Source: Strigops habroptila
Taxonomy: Eukaryota > Chordata > Aves > Psittaciformes > Psittacidae
Length of the DNA: 64,000 nt
Reading direction: 5' to 3'
NCBI RefSeq assembly: GCF_004027225.2
Contig: NC_044296.2
Coordinates: 3,206,796 to 3,270,795 of the forward strand
The notes under the pieces were generated by a model. The model saw nothing but the letters and a program-made list of their open reading frames with translations. It had not been told where the DNA came from and made no database searches. Below, piece by piece: positions 51,701 through 62,851 of the stretch (positions within the stretch are counted from its first letter, which is position 1; the number at the start of each line of letters is the position of its first letter). The position numbers and the translations under genes are program-made.

Positions 51701-54700
51701 TCTTTTTGCTCCCAGCGCTGCAGTTTGCTGCTCCAGTGACTGCACCGTACAGCTGGTGGAGGATCTGTGTGGTAAAGCTACATCACTAAAGCGAATAAGC
51801 AGCTGGAGGTGGATCAGGGCCCGGAAACTCTTAAATCAGCTTTGCTGCTGCAGCCAACATATTGTGCAACATGCTCTGAGGCTGCAGCTCCACGTTCAAA
51901 GTTGACATCTTTGCAGGCTGCTGTTGAAAGGAACAGTCTTGCTCTCATTTGTGCTGCTGGCACGAGAGCTCGTGTGACTTTGCAGTGGGCTGGAGGAGTT
52001 ACTCCTTCCATTTCAGCTCCTGCTGGAAGTTAGTTGTCCTTTTTTTTTCCCCTCTCCTTCCCCCATCAAGTCCAGTTCCCTGAGCTGGCCTCATGCTTGG
52101 CTGCCTAAATGCTGGTGCTGACAAAAGGGAGAGGCTGAGATGTGAGGGCCGGGCTGCTTTTTTCCATTGTCGGCATGTGCTTTTGTCGCAGCCTGGTGAC
52201 AGTAACTGCAGCCTGAGCAGCAGAGTGTGTCCAGCTGGAATAGCTGATAGGGTTAATGGCAAAAGGAGAGATGAGGGTCTGTACAGCTTCCAACTTCTGC
52301 TTCTTAGGGATTCGGTCATTTTAAGGGAATACCTGCTAGATTATCAGGAGTGGAGGGTGTTCGGATTGAATGTGTGGGTAAGACATAAGAGCTGTTCTCC
52401 CTTACCTTGAAAATACAGCTCTACTTTCATGTTGTAACTTCTCTAAACAAACAGGGCTGCTGCAGTGTGTTGATAGATCAGATTTTGGAACTGTTGAATT
52501 ATTCTCCTTGGCTACTGAATAATTCCCCTTTGATGTAATACCCCTTTTTTGACACATTTCCCCACCTTCTCACAGTGGAATAAATGAAACTCTTCACAAT
52601 CTTTACAATTGGGAAAGGGTGGTATTGGGATGAAAGTCCTGCTGCCACTTCCACTTAATGCCCAAAGCTGCTGATGTGCCTCTTTCTCCCCCTTTATGTT
52701 TTTATAGTGTTAATACTTTCTGTAATAAAGTTCATTGCGCGACAGGAATGTGTGATTTTTGTAGCATCAGGATTTGGTAGTGGAAATAATAGGTGGATTC
52801 CCTGGAATGGTGCAATGAAATTGAAATGCTGCATTTTGAGGGAATTGCTTGGAAAAAAGGCAGGGTAATTTTACAGTACATTGAGAAGCTTTAAACCAGA
52901 TCCTACTGAGTAACAACAAAACCTTCTTAAGGTTATTGTTATAGGCACTGCTGTTGGGGATGAAATAGTTGCCTGAGCCTTCGCTGCCACCTCGTGGCCC
53001 ATCAAGCTGAAGCAGCGATTGCTGGACAGTATCTGGGCTTATGTTAAAGCCTTACTTAGTGCTAAAGCTTTGTTTTGGATGCTGCTGTTAACTGTAGCTG
53101 ATGATGTCTTTTCACCCGCTCTCACTGCACAGCGTGCTCCTGGCATTGGTGCTGAGCACTGACCGTCTGCATAGTTGGTTCCACTGGAGTTCAGCAGGTT
53201 TCTGTTTTCACACTCAGCTGGAAATGGCACAGTGGATCCCTCAAACTGGTGTAGAAACAACTGTTTTGAGGGAATAGTGGTACATTGGAACTCATTTGGG
53301 AGCCAAATGAGGTAGTTAGGATAGGTGTCCTTTTTGTTTCATGATCAGTATGAGGTGTTCAAAGGGCATGTTGGTGGGTTACAGCAAATACACTTTCTAA
53401 GAGGGCTGTGGTAGTTGTTCTAGGCTGTATGCTGGTCGCCTTCACATTGCAAAATAAGGTGTGTTTTCCCATCTGCTGGGGCCTGTTGGTGCTGCTGCTG
53501 AGCTACAATGTGCCAAAGTTTCCATAACTGCTGTTTTTATTCACCTTGTGTTCTGTATGTTTTCTGTAATTCCAAGGGCTGCATTCGGTGATGTGTGATG
53601 TCGTAGAGTGCTTGCATGCTTCTGTCTCACTGTGGTTTGTGTCCTGCACTGTTTTCCTGGATTAGAAAGGTTAAGATTCTTTTTCTCTTTTTTTTCCCTT
53701 CTATGGGGGGTTAAGTCTGTCCAGTCCAGCCCTTCCAACTCCAGCTCCAGCTCCGATTCCAGCTCTGACTCTGATTTCGAGCCATCTCAGAACCACAGTC
53801 AAGGTGTGTTGCAAGAAATCAAATACGTTAAAATCTTCCTTGCATAACCTTAAAAAGCTCATGAGAAGGAAAACCATTTTCTTAGCACTATATATATATA
53901 AGGCTAATATGGTTTCTTGTGTGGAACCATGTGTTGAAGCTGTGATGTTTCACCCGGAACAGGCGATAACGTCCTGGTGTAATCATAAACAAGGATTTTT
54001 CTTCTTTTGGCAGTTCATTTATGAGTGGGGTGCCTCTCTGGATTTGGTTCTTTCCCTGTTGACTTTGGCTTCTGCCTCAGTTTATAAATGTGTTGGCTGC
54101 TGCTTGATCTATAGTGCCACCAGAATAGTTCTCCTCCAATCTCATATATGTTTTATTAAAAATGAGAAATGTGACATTCATCACTTTGCCAATACATAAC
54201 AAAGCTCCTTTTTCAGTTCCCTCCACTGATAATCCCAAGAGATACACTAGTAAATGTTCTAACCTTAGCAAATGCTGTGTTGCTGCAAATGCTGTCTCTT
54301 GAGTGACATTTAAAATAGCCCCCAAGCACATGAAAAATGTGTCCTTTTGTTCTCATTTCAGAGAGAGCAGGAGCATTTGGGGGAGGTTGGGGTGGCTTCA
54401 CAGCAGTAGTAAAGTTTGTCAACTCTGCTTTAGTTTTGAGACTGGGATACAGTCTCTTAGCAGTATCTTTGTGCAAAATGGAAATACCAGTGACATCTTA
54501 CTGCAAAATCTTGATGTATCTTAATAACAACTATTGCAGTTGAGATCAGCTCGGATGGAGTTCTGCTCTGTGTGTCCTCATGAATTTCTTTCTCTGCTCT
54601 GATCCCAGGCCCGTTGCGCTCCATGGTGGAAGATCTGCAGTCAGAGGAGTCAGATGATGATGACAGCTCCTCTGGAGAAGAGGCAGCAGTCAAAGCAAAC

Positions 54701-57700
54701 CCAGTCAGCCGGGATTCCAGGTGGTAACAAATCAGGAAGAAAAAGATGTTTGTTTGTCTTTTTTCCCCTCCGTGTTTGGTATTTTTGTGTGCCCGCCATT
54801 TGGAGGGAGGAATCAAAGTGATGTGTTAAAGTGTGAGAGGAGGAGAAAAGGGGCAGATGTGTGGAGGACTTGGCACAGATGAAAACAGCAGGGTGAGAAG
54901 AGAATTGGATGAGGAGAGATCACTGGAGCTCAAAGAGAGGAAGGCCCTGGGAAGGGGTCTGTGAGCTTGCAGGTGTTAGTGACTGAGCCCCTTAAAACAG
55001 TCACCTAATTGTCATCTTCAGATCTCTGCTGAGCGGGATGGTGTGTGCCACCTTTGATCTGCAGAGATGAGAGGAGTGATGTGGAGGCTGTCAGCGTGTG
55101 AGCTCTGCTCACTGCACAGGGCTGGTACAAACCGAAGATGTCTTGGTCTTCGCTGTTGGTTGATTACTTGACTCCTACAGGACTTGGTTTACAGCCATTT
55201 CCCACTTTGATCAGTGGAAATAGTTGAATTTCATCTTTCTCCCCCCAGGAAACACTGTTCATAGACAAAACCTGGAGTGTCAAGCTGAATATTTGAAACC
55301 AAATGCTTGGCCCAGACAGCAACTGCAAGTTTCAAGTGATGCTTGTGTTCACCAGCCCCCCCGCCCCAAATCCATTGTTGCACTCTTGTTATCAACTGAA
55401 CAGGAATGGGAGAGACTTTGGAGGATATCTTTAGGGGATAGATAACAAACAGTTTGTCAGACTCGTCAAAACTTAGGATACCTGCTATAATCCATCTGTA
55501 GGGCCAGAAGAAGAATGAGAATAAATAGGTAATCTCAAAGGTCACACCAGAAACAGTAAATGTGTTTTTTGCCTATGGGCTCAGTGGAGGGCCTGCCCAG
55601 GGAATGGAAGATGGCAAAGGTGGTGTCAGCTGGGGAAAAAAGGGATTCTTGGAAATCACAGGCTGGCCATTTCTCCCAGACAATTCACTAATCTAATAAA
55701 GAAGAGAATTTCACTTAACTCTGTAGTTTAGCCAACAGCTGAGTTAGTTCCCCACTACCTGGTGATGCTAATTCTCTGCTGCTTGTCTTTCAGACTGAGC
55801 CTTAGTGACAGCGACAGTGATAACAGCGCAGATTCCTGCCTGCCGAGTCGAGAGCCACCTCCTGGTCAGAAACTGCCCCCTGCAAATAATAAGGTACAGC
55901 AGCATCCTGGGTGCCATAAAGGGCTGCTTCCCACCACTCTTAGTTCCTGCGTTGTGTTCAGTCTGTGGTGTTAGTTCTAACTTGCACTAAATCTTCCCTA
56001 TTCACTCTTCACCAGACTCAGTTTCTCTCTCTAAGTGCTGTGTGTCCAAACCATTAACCCACTGTGCTGTCAGAACTAATTTTGGTCCCTAATGTTGATT
56101 TTTTTTTACCTTTAGGCATCTGGAAGAAAAAGCCCAGAGTCTTGTAACAAGCCAGAGAAGATCCTGAAGAAGGGCACATACGATAAGGTGTGTTTGAGGA
56201 TTTGCATATTGTAGAACTGTTGGACGCTTGCTAACATTTCTGTGTAGAAAACAGTTTGTGTCAGCTGAGCCTGTTCACATGGCTCTGTCTGGGCAGGTTA
56301 AAAGCTTGAGTATAATGAAAACCAGCTGTTGAAAGGCCAGGCTTTGGAGAGTGACAGTGCAGAAGTCGTGTATGTTAAATAGATGTACCCGCAGGATGTT
56401 TCCATATGCAAAATGTTAGAATTGTTTTGGAAGTTTGCCCTTTGTCTGAACCAGTGGTCTGGCCACTGCTGCAGTGGTGAGGCCTGTTCATTAAAAGTCC
56501 GTTTTCATCTGTCTTTGATCTGACAAATGAAAGGTTGTTTGATGCTCTGCTTTGCTGGTTTAGTTGAAACCTTGTTTGTTCAGTGCAATTCCCTTCCTGG
56601 TAGCCTCTGAGGGAAGCAGAGCAGTGTGTGTGCTCTCAAAGCACGGCTGAGTGGCAGACAAATCACCAACCCCCAAGTTGTCTAGAGACTTCTCCCATTG
56701 TGGTATTTCTCATAAAGAAATCAATCAAATGGGAGCTTAATACTTTTCCTTGGTCTAATCATTGAGGTCCTTGCAGTAATCAGAGAATCAGACTGTAGCT
56801 CTCACTTGTGTGTGTTAATGCTTTGAACAGGGGAACACAGCACAAGTTCATCACTCAATGTGAGGTGTAAGTGGGATCCTAAAGATACTTGCACCCCAGT
56901 CTCCTGCCAGCCACAGAACCTGATGTTACCCACAGCTGGGGTGGCTTATGTGGGGCAAGGTCTTTAGGTGATACTGTCTTTTATTAGACTGCTTAATGCA
57001 CGTGGCAGGGGACACCCTTGAGACACACTGAAGAAAGTGCCTGAAACACCATCCTCTTGTCCAGCTGCCAGAGGTTTCATGGAAGACAGTAGCTATCCCA
57101 GCAGCATGGCATTCAGTGAGGGTGTTCGGTGCTTCTTTCTGTGTCAATGTGCTGGGGAGGGGGATGGTTCACACATTTTTGGGAGGAGGGAAGCGAGTTT
57201 GGGATTATTATACTTTTTTCCCTTGGTACAATTACTTAAATGAGTTCAGTTTTGCTGATACAGACATGAACAACTCTGGGGCAGCTTTACAGATTAAGAC
57301 TCCATCCCCTGGGAGCAATAGTGCACTGGCAGAAACGTGCCTGGTTGGCTGCCTAAATTAAAATAAAAGAAATAAGAAAACTCCAACACCCTTCTATGAG
57401 AGCAGTTACCATGCTGAGCTTGTAACCAACCCTGCAGTTCCCCCTGAGCATGTAAAACTACCCATGAGTACAGCACACTCGGAGTCTTTCCTTACTCAAA
57501 CACAACTCGTTGCTCAGCAGGTTGCTGGGAACTGATACAGGTATTTTCAGGTAATGAGTAATTTATTAGTGCAACCTGCTGATGAGGAACTCGCACTGAA
57601 GTTCACCAGGGTGAACTTCACCTCATTGAGGTCCTCTAAGCTCAAAGGTTCTGACCACTTCTTAAAGCTGGTTATAGGCATTTGGTTAATGGTGCCATTA

Positions 57701-58884
57701 AATAGTCTTGCGGGTGGTCTTCAGACCATCCGTATTTCATAGAATCATGGAATGGTTTGTGTTGGAAGGGACCTTAAAGCTTCTCCAGTTCCAACCCCTG
57801 CCACGGGCAGGGACACCTTCCACTAGAGCAGGTTGCTCCAAGCCCCTGTGTCCAACCTGGCCTTGAACACTGCCAGGGATGGGGCAGCCACAGCTTCTCT
57901 GGGCACCCTGTGCCAGCGCCTCAGCACCCTCAAAGGGAACAACTTCTTCCGAATGTCTAATCTAAATCTGCCCTCTGTCAGCTTGTGAAGTCTTTATGTG
58001 AATTTATGTGAAGTCTTTAGTCCTCCAGTACTTGATAAGGATGGAGGAAGCAGTAAAAAATGTGGGAAAAAGTTGGGAATAGGAGCATGTGTGAAAGGGC
58101 CTCAAGTTCCTCTGATCCTCACTAGAAGAGTCACTTTGGCAGTCACTCAAACATGTCACATATGTCACTGTTTCTGTTCGTGCCTCCTTTACAGGCCTAC
58201 ACTGATGAATTAGTGGAGCTTCACAGGCGACTAATGGCACTACGAGAGCGCAATGTGCTACAGCAGGTAGAGATCATTCGCCAGCTCTGGCAGGCTGTTG
58301 TACTCTAACCTTTGTGTCCAAGGGTCTCAGCTGGACCCCTGCGATGCTTGACCTTTCACTTGCCTCTCCTTCAGGAGAGGGTCTGCTTCTCTTTGAAAGC
58401 AAAGATACGTAGAAAGAAACCCACCAAATCAGATGTGCATGCAATGGTTTTGTTGGAGAAGATGCACAAGTGTGGTTTGTGCATCTCTGCCATCCCAGTA
58501 GCAGTTCCAAAGCTGGGCTCTCTTGGCCTGATTTAAAAGGCAAGAAACGTGCCCATGTCCCTTCCTGGACTGAGCTAGTGCAGGAGGAGCTGGTTTGCTT
58601 TTTTGGGAGAGGATTCCCTTCATGTTGTGAGGCATTCTCCTCTCTGAGGCTGTTCTAGAGGGGTGAGGGAAGGACGGGGTGGGTTGCTCTGTATCTGCTC
58701 TATGTAATCTTCGTGGCTCCCTGTCTACATCCTTGCTCGTCTCCTTTCTGTACAGATTGTAAATCTCATTGAGGAAACTGGGCATTTTAACGTTACCAAC
58801 ACAACCTTTGACTTTGACCTCTTCTCCTTGGATGAGACGACCGTCCGCAAGCTGCAGAGCTACTTGGAAGCGGTAGCGACATGA
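30750..58884 (+). CDS. MLLT1: ENL, YEATS-domain chromatin reader, complete coding region in twelve exons (30750-30761, 33759-33939, 37250-37332, 45840-45983, 47809-47934, 49615-50160, 53716-53803, 54609-54720, 55794-55893, 56116-56187, 58195-58266, 58756-58884)
   Basis: The spliced frame gives 554 residues (human ENL has 559). Residues 1 to about 138 form the YEATS domain, which binds acetylated or crotonylated histone H3 lysines. The acyl-pocket residues F28, H56, S58, F59, G77, Y78 and D103 are all present. Residues about 183-364 are a lysine/serine-rich linker with a KKQKK nuclear-localisation-like cluster at 293-297. A serine/aspartate-rich acidic region follows. Residues about 489-554 are the AHD domain that in the family binds AF4-family proteins, DOT1L and CBX8. 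ENL acts in the nucleus, in the super elongation complex and the DOT1L complex. MDNQ at the N-terminus and EQCDIQHF mark it as ENL and not its paralogue AF9 (MLLT3). The start codon has G at -3 and +4. Confidence 0.97.
33759..33939 (+). CDS. MLLT1: MLLT1 coding exon 2
   Basis: 181 bases encoding residues 5-64 plus one base. It opens [19 protein letters not shown] and includes pocket residues F28, H56, S58 and F59. The acceptor is TAAACCAG and the donor is CGAG|GTGAGT. Residue 54 is arginine, where I recall tryptophan in human ENL. Confidence 0.96.
34345..34942 (-). repeat. CR1 copy of about 600 bases in MLLT1 intron 2
   Basis: Antisense to MLLT1. Young-group core, nearly the same span as the 22.6-23.2 kb copy. 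It has no coding capacity beyond the fragmentary 3' region. Confidence 0.9.
37250..37332 (+). CDS. MLLT1: MLLT1 coding exon 3
   Basis: 83 bases encoding residues 65-92, including [18 protein letters not shown] and pocket residues G77 and Y78. The acceptor is CTTTTCAG and the donor is AAG|GTAGAA. Confidence 0.96.
45840..45983 (+). CDS. MLLT1: MLLT1 coding exon 4
   Basis: 144 bases, phase 0 at both ends, encoding residues 93-140 ([18 protein letters not shown] through RAGG). It completes the YEATS fold and carries D103. The acceptor is GTTTCTAG and the donor is GGG|GTAAGT. Confidence 0.96.
46033..46272 (+). repeat. CR1 fragment in MLLT1 intron 4
   Basis: Sense orientation, starting about 50 bases after the exon 4 donor. 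It carries the young-group core and a clean CCATTCCATGATTCTATGA terminus. Confidence 0.92.
46945..46972 (-). repeat. Probable minimal CR1 3' end fragment in MLLT1 intron 4
   Basis: ATCACAGAATCGTAGAATGG followed by GTTAGG resembles the last 25-30 bases of a CR1 in reverse. It is too short for a firm call. Confidence 0.5.
47809..47934 (+). CDS. MLLT1: MLLT1 coding exon 5
   Basis: 126 bases encoding residues 141-182 ([19 protein letters not shown] onward to HGSK). The acceptor is TTACTAG and the donor is AAG|GTGAAT. Phase 0 at both ends. Confidence 0.96.
49615..50160 (+). CDS. MLLT1: MLLT1 coding exon 6 (basic linker)
   Basis: 546 bases, phase 0 at both ends, encoding residues 183-364. Very rich in K, S, E and P, with the KKQKK cluster at 293-297. 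The acceptor is GAATTTTAG and the donor is GAG|GTGAGT. The long proline run of human ENL around residue 270 is absent; the bird reads [14 protein letters not shown]. An open frame on the opposite strand here is only a shadow of this exon. Confidence 0.95.
53716..53803 (+). CDS. MLLT1: MLLT1 coding exon 7 (serine-rich)
   Basis: 88 bases encoding SVQSSPSN, then a Ser/Asp run and FEPSQNHSQ. The acceptor chosen is TTAAG at 53715, which preserves the SxQ seen in human ENL. A second AG nine bases downstream (53724) would also keep the frame. The donor is CAAG|GTGTGT. Confidence 0.88.
54609..54720 (+). CDS. MLLT1: MLLT1 coding exon 8 (acidic)
   Basis: 112 bases encoding [20 protein letters not shown] and the following acidic stretch to SRDS. 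The acceptor is GATCCCAG and the donor is TCCAG|GTGGTA. Confidence 0.95.
55794..55893 (+). CDS. MLLT1: MLLT1 coding exon 9
   Basis: 100 bases encoding [19 protein letters not shown] through the proline-rich [13 protein letters not shown]. The acceptor is GTCTTTCAG and the donor is AAG|GTACAG. Confidence 0.94.
56116..56187 (+). CDS. MLLT1: MLLT1 coding exon 10
   Basis: 72 bases, phase 0 at both ends, encoding residues 465-488 ([15 protein letters not shown] onward). It follows a 222-base intron, the shortest in the gene. The acceptor is ACCTTTAG and the donor is AAG|GTGTGT. Confidence 0.94.
57737..57985 (-). repeat. CR1 fragment in MLLT1 intron 10
   Basis: Antisense to MLLT1. The 3' 190 bases match the young core, but the 5' end reads CTTCCGAATGTCTAATCTAA, a pattern of a different CR1 subfamily. 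Confidence 0.9.
58195..58266 (+). CDS. MLLT1: MLLT1 coding exon 11 (AHD, first part)
   Basis: 72 bases encoding residues 489-512 ([20 protein letters not shown] and VLQQ), the first helix of the AHD domain. Near-identical to human ENL. The acceptor is CCTTTACAG and the donor is CAG|GTAGAG. Confidence 0.96.
58756..58884 (+). CDS. MLLT1: MLLT1 coding exon 12 (AHD, second part, with stop)
   Basis: Encodes residues 513-554 ([20 protein letters not shown] onward to LEAVAT) and a TGA at 58882-58884. This half of the AHD co-folds with partner peptides in the family. The acceptor is CTGTACAG. Confidence 0.97.
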   Translation: MVNLIEETGHFNVTNTTFDFDLFSLDETTVRKLQSYLEAVAT

Positions 58885-59696
58885 CGCTTGGCCTTGGAAG
58901 CAGCTGCTTTTGAAACCAGAGATCCCCTTGATTGGTACCAGGAAACGAACCCATGGAACTAGGCCTTCTTATTCTCCTGATTCACCCGAAGCACTGCCTT
59001 AGAGAACAGCCATGCTCTATGAATGCACAGCCAGCTGCACTTTCTTGTAGGCTTCAAACAAGCACCCGTATTGCTGAGTCTGTCCTCCCTGGCTTCCTAT
59101 GTACGCTTGGGCGCAGATCCCGAGTAGAGCAGAAGACGTGCTGCACTTAACCGCCCGGCACGACCTTTTTGGTTCTACTTCAAGCAACTGTGTTTGAAGA
59201 GCACGTTTTCAGGCGTCTCTGAGGTCTGAAGAAGTGTGGATGATGTTTTCTTCACCAAATCTAGGGACCATCTGCCTGCGGAGAGCTCCAGCGAGTCCCG
59301 TTGCCTCCAGCTCTGCGAGGAAGCGTTGATGCTGTGTAAGTAAGATTGGCTTTTACAAAGCTTAACCCGAGAGCCTGACGCCAGAGGTGGGTCCCGCTGC
59401 TCTGCTGCAGAGGAGATGGACAGATCCCAGTTGTGATCACTTGCAAGCTCGTTGTGGCGCGGTTCGGTGCAGAGCACTGCTGTAACGTGGCTCCTGATCT
59501 CTCCAGGGCATCGTTCCACGGGCAGGACCTTCAGCTTCCTGCAGAGACAGTTCGTGCTCTTTGAAGAGGCCTCTAGAATCTGCTGTCTCCCGCTGGGGTT
59601 TGGAGATGTCTTGTTTTGTTGATCTGAGCTCCTAAACAAAGTCTCACTCCTTTCAGTCTGCTTTAACTGTAATAGGACTACAAAACTGTAAGCTGT

Positions 59697-59735
59697 ATAT
59701 TTTATATATATATTATATATATGTATGTACTGTAT
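59697..59735 (+). repeat. AT-rich simple repeat in the MLLT1 3' UTR
   Basis: Interrupted TATATA runs passing into TATGTATG. It contains UAUUUUAUAU-like sequence but no canonical AU-rich pentamer cluster. Confidence 0.8.
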
Positions 59736-60665
59736 GTATAAGAAGGGCCTAGTTGGGTCTTATGATCTTAACGGTGTGTTTTTCTGTTCTGTTTTCTAAA
59801 GGCTCTGGCAGGGGAAGGGCGCTTAATAACATTTGACTTGTTTGTTAAAATGCCTCTTGTGGACAATTTCTAGTGTGTGGAAGCCCAGCAGCAATCTTGG
59901 AAGCATTCAGTGCTTCGGAAGGGGCTCACCTCTCGTCTCCTCACTTGTCAGTGTTTAAATAACTTTGCCAAAAGACGTGATTGGTTTCGTTCTTATGTTC
60001 TCAAAGAGGAATCTCCTACAGTGGCCCCTATAGTAGTGGCTGTACTTTGGGAAAACCAAAACAAGGGAGAATTTTATCTTTGGACACAGCTGGAAAACGC
60101 TGACGTAGGAAATGAGTGAAGTTGGGTTTGTTTCCTCCTCCCTCTCCCGCCCTGCTGCCTGTTCAGGAAACAGTAAACACTAATCCCAGACCTCTCCTAT
60201 ATTTCTAGTTAAACTAGTGTTGGCCTCCAAGTGTTGTCTAGGTGGGTGTGCGGAAAGTCCTGGAGCTTTCATCAAACCTGTATTACATTCCCGCTCCCAA
60301 AACTCAGTATTTTCTTGAAGAATTGCTCAGTTTTCCCCATCAGTGTCTAAGCTGTTGCCAAATATGAGGTGGGCTGTGGGTGCGAGGAGGAGCGCGGCGT
60401 TCCCGAGGATCCCTCTGCTCCGAGGGGTCCCCCCAGCTCTGTGACAGCCCCACGGGGGAGCTGGGGGGCTGCATCACGCCAGGGTCTGCTGTGTCCCTTC
60501 TCCATCCTCAAATCCAGTCCCTTGTTTTGGGTTCCCCCTTTCTTTATCATGGAAATGTTGCAACTAATCAACTGAAGTGGCAATATGATGATAAGCTTGT
60601 TTGAGTTGGGTCATGTTGACCCGATTCCCATTAATTTTGTCTTTGTACCATCTTTCATGTGTCTC

Positions 60666-60710
<45 letters not shown>
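60666..60710 (+). repeat. Compound microsatellite (TG)n(TA)n
   Basis: About 23 bases of alternating G and T followed by eleven TA units and then A5. It lies in the MLLT1 3' UTR and is likely length-polymorphic. Confidence 0.95.
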
Positions 60711-61789
60711 AAAAAGAATCAAGCTCATGCCAGGTGCAAACCCTGTCACGACAGTGATCTCAGCTGTTTTCTTTCTTGATGGACAATGCCAAGCCTGGAG
60801 CGAACCCCTGCGCGCAAGCGGCCGCTGGGAAGGCAGGAGGAGGAGCTGCGGTTCTGGCTCGGTGGCAGTGGGACGCGCCGCGGTGCAGGACGGCAGAGGC
60901 AGCCCACGAGGGTCCCCCGCTCACCAGGGGCTGTGTTCGCTGCGGTGGGTACGTGTGAACCGCTCACGGGGCTCCCTTGGCTCTGTGGTGTGGAGGAGGC
61001 GAGCCCCGGGCGGTCGCTGTGGACCCAGCAGGGCCTCCTGTGCCCGCTGCCCCCGGGGAAGGGGACGGCGGCATCGCCCTGTCCCCGAGGTGCAGCGGTG
61101 GCAGCCGGCCTGAGCTCTCCCGAGGTCTTTCCCTCCTTTCTGTGCCCAGGGAACGTGCCCCCGTGGCGCCTGGCAGCACTTGGTGGCCTCTGGGGTTACC
61201 CACAAAGGTGTGGAGGTGCCACCTCCCGCCTGCCCTTTCTCCTGTGAAGATGCAGATGGGCCGCGCTGCTCCCAGCCCGTCCATGAACACGCATGGGAGG
61301 GTGTTCCTGAACGCGGCTGGAAGCTCCCGGGGCTCCTGCCCCACTGCTCTGGCATCGTCCTGTCCTGGAACCGACTTTAGTCGTGAAGTCCGATGAGCGT
61401 TGATAGGAATTTTGTTTGGTTTTTATAAGAAGTATTTTACACATGGATTTTTTTAGACTGTTTATAATCTCCTTGAAAACCTGAAATAGGATTGTTCTCC
61501 CCTTCGCCCCCCCTTCCCCCCCGCAATAGTTCTTTTCCATTGTGTGCACATGCTGATTTGTTACTAAAAGGTTTCTTGCAAGTACTTAGTTGTTCTACAG
61601 AGTTGTTGTTTTTTGGGGTATGTGGTAGCGTCGGGGACCACAGGAGGAGATGACTCTGCAAACAAGGAACGGTCACATTTGGGCCTCATCTTGTGTCCCC
61701 TTCTAGTTGGGTCTGAGCGAGTTCCCTGTGTAGGTTCTCTGTAGGCTGGCTGGCCGCTGTTCTGAACATGCCGTGTACAGGTATTTGTG

Positions 61790-61795
61790 GATAAA
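61790..61795 (+). terminator. MLLT1: Possible proximal MLLT1 poly(A) signal (GATAAA)
   Basis: GATAAA is a minor variant signal, followed within 5-25 bases by a GU-rich stretch (GTGTTTGTTCTTGTGTC). It would give a 2.9 kb 3' UTR. Confidence 0.35.
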
Positions 61796-61920
61796 GTGTT
61801 TGTTCTTGTGTCACTCTTGAGAGCATGGATGGAGTATTGTACTATAGGAAGGAGGTGGCAGTGCTGCCCTCAGCATTGCTTCAGGTCTTCGAGGATGTTG
61901 TAGTAGCGTTGTTAAAATGG

Positions 61921-61979
61921 GAAAAAAAAGAGAAAAAAAAATAGAAAAAAAAAAAAAGGAAAAAAAGGAAAAAAAGACT
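61921..61979 (+). repeat. A-rich low-complexity stretch in the MLLT1 3' UTR
   Basis: Runs of 6 to 12 A separated mostly by single G or GG. Encoded in the genome, so an oligo-dT primer could anneal here in the transcript. Confidence 0.9.
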
Positions 61980-62845
61980 AAAATAGCCAAAATTGACTTG
62001 TAGCCATAATGGTTTTCCAAGGAAAATGAACTCTGTTACTTCCCAGTGTCCTTCGTCTCGTTATTGAAGGCACGAGCTGGTGCCGGTTGGGCTGAAGGCT
62101 TTCAGAGCAGTTGGAGAGGTGGTGGAGCTGAGGTCAGGACGCGGCTCTTCAGCTCTCCCTTGGTGTGAAAGGGCAGAAGAGGGGTCAGGGCATGTTCCTG
62201 GTGTCTTGGTCTGCGCGTGTGTTGAGCCCTGAGGCTTTGGTTACTGACGTGATGGATTGCAGCGGCCGAGCGGTGCCCATGGATCCATGGAAGTGCAATC
62301 AGTGCTTTGGCCACCAGTTCTTCTGTTGCCGCGCGCGGTGGTAGCATCAGGACCAGCAAAGCGATTGATGCCACAATCCAGAAGCGGTTTTTTTGTCCCA
62401 TCTTGAATGGATTTGATGGCAGGAGAGGTTTAAACTTCCCTTTTGGAGCTTGCCACCAGCAGAGAGCCGGGTCGCTGGTTCCGTGTTACTTCTAAAGCCC
62501 GGGATCGATGGGTCCTGGTTTGCTGGGGCAGTGAATAGCCATCAAAAACTGCCGAGACGAGTTTGCACTCCTAAAGAAAAATGTAAGTACTTCACCTTCT
62601 AGATGATTTTTAATTGTATTTCTGCCTAGAGCCGAGGTATTAAATACCTTGTCACTTGAGGATGGTCAAAGTTGTGTTGGGAAACGGAATTCTTCACTCG
62701 GCTGTAAGAAATTCAGCTGGCCCAAGACTAACTTCAAGATTAAAAAAAAATCATGTTTGTAATAACGGTCCAGGATTGTTTGTCCTGAATTTTAAACTTT
62801 TTGTTAAATTTGTGGAACTATGGAGGAATTTTCTAGAAAAAGTGA

Positions 62846-62851
62846 AATAAA
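62846..62851 (+). terminator. MLLT1: Distal MLLT1 poly(A) signal (AATAAA)
   Basis: A consensus hexamer, with a strongly T/G-rich element (TGTTTTTTGTTTGTTGTGTTG) starting about 30 bases after it. This is the best-formed cleavage signal downstream of the MLLT1 stop. Confidence 0.6.

Larger units (their letters stand above)
30762..58755 (+). other. MLLT1: MLLT1 introns 1-11
   Basis: Eleven GT-AG introns: 30762-33758, 33940-37249, 37333-45839, 45984-47808, 47935-49614, 50161-53715, 53804-54608, 54721-55793, 55894-56115, 56188-58194 and 58267-58755. Intron 3 is the longest (8.5 kb) and contains no CR1 I can recognise. CR1 copies occur in introns 2, 4 and 10. I see no nested gene or RNA gene in any of them. 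Confidence 0.85.

Noticed and set aside
60727-61396. Overlapping open frames of 113-153 codons on both strands
   Set aside because: They occur together in several frames in a CpG-rich 3' UTR block, where stop codons are rare. Arginine/proline/glycine-rich composition reflects GC content.
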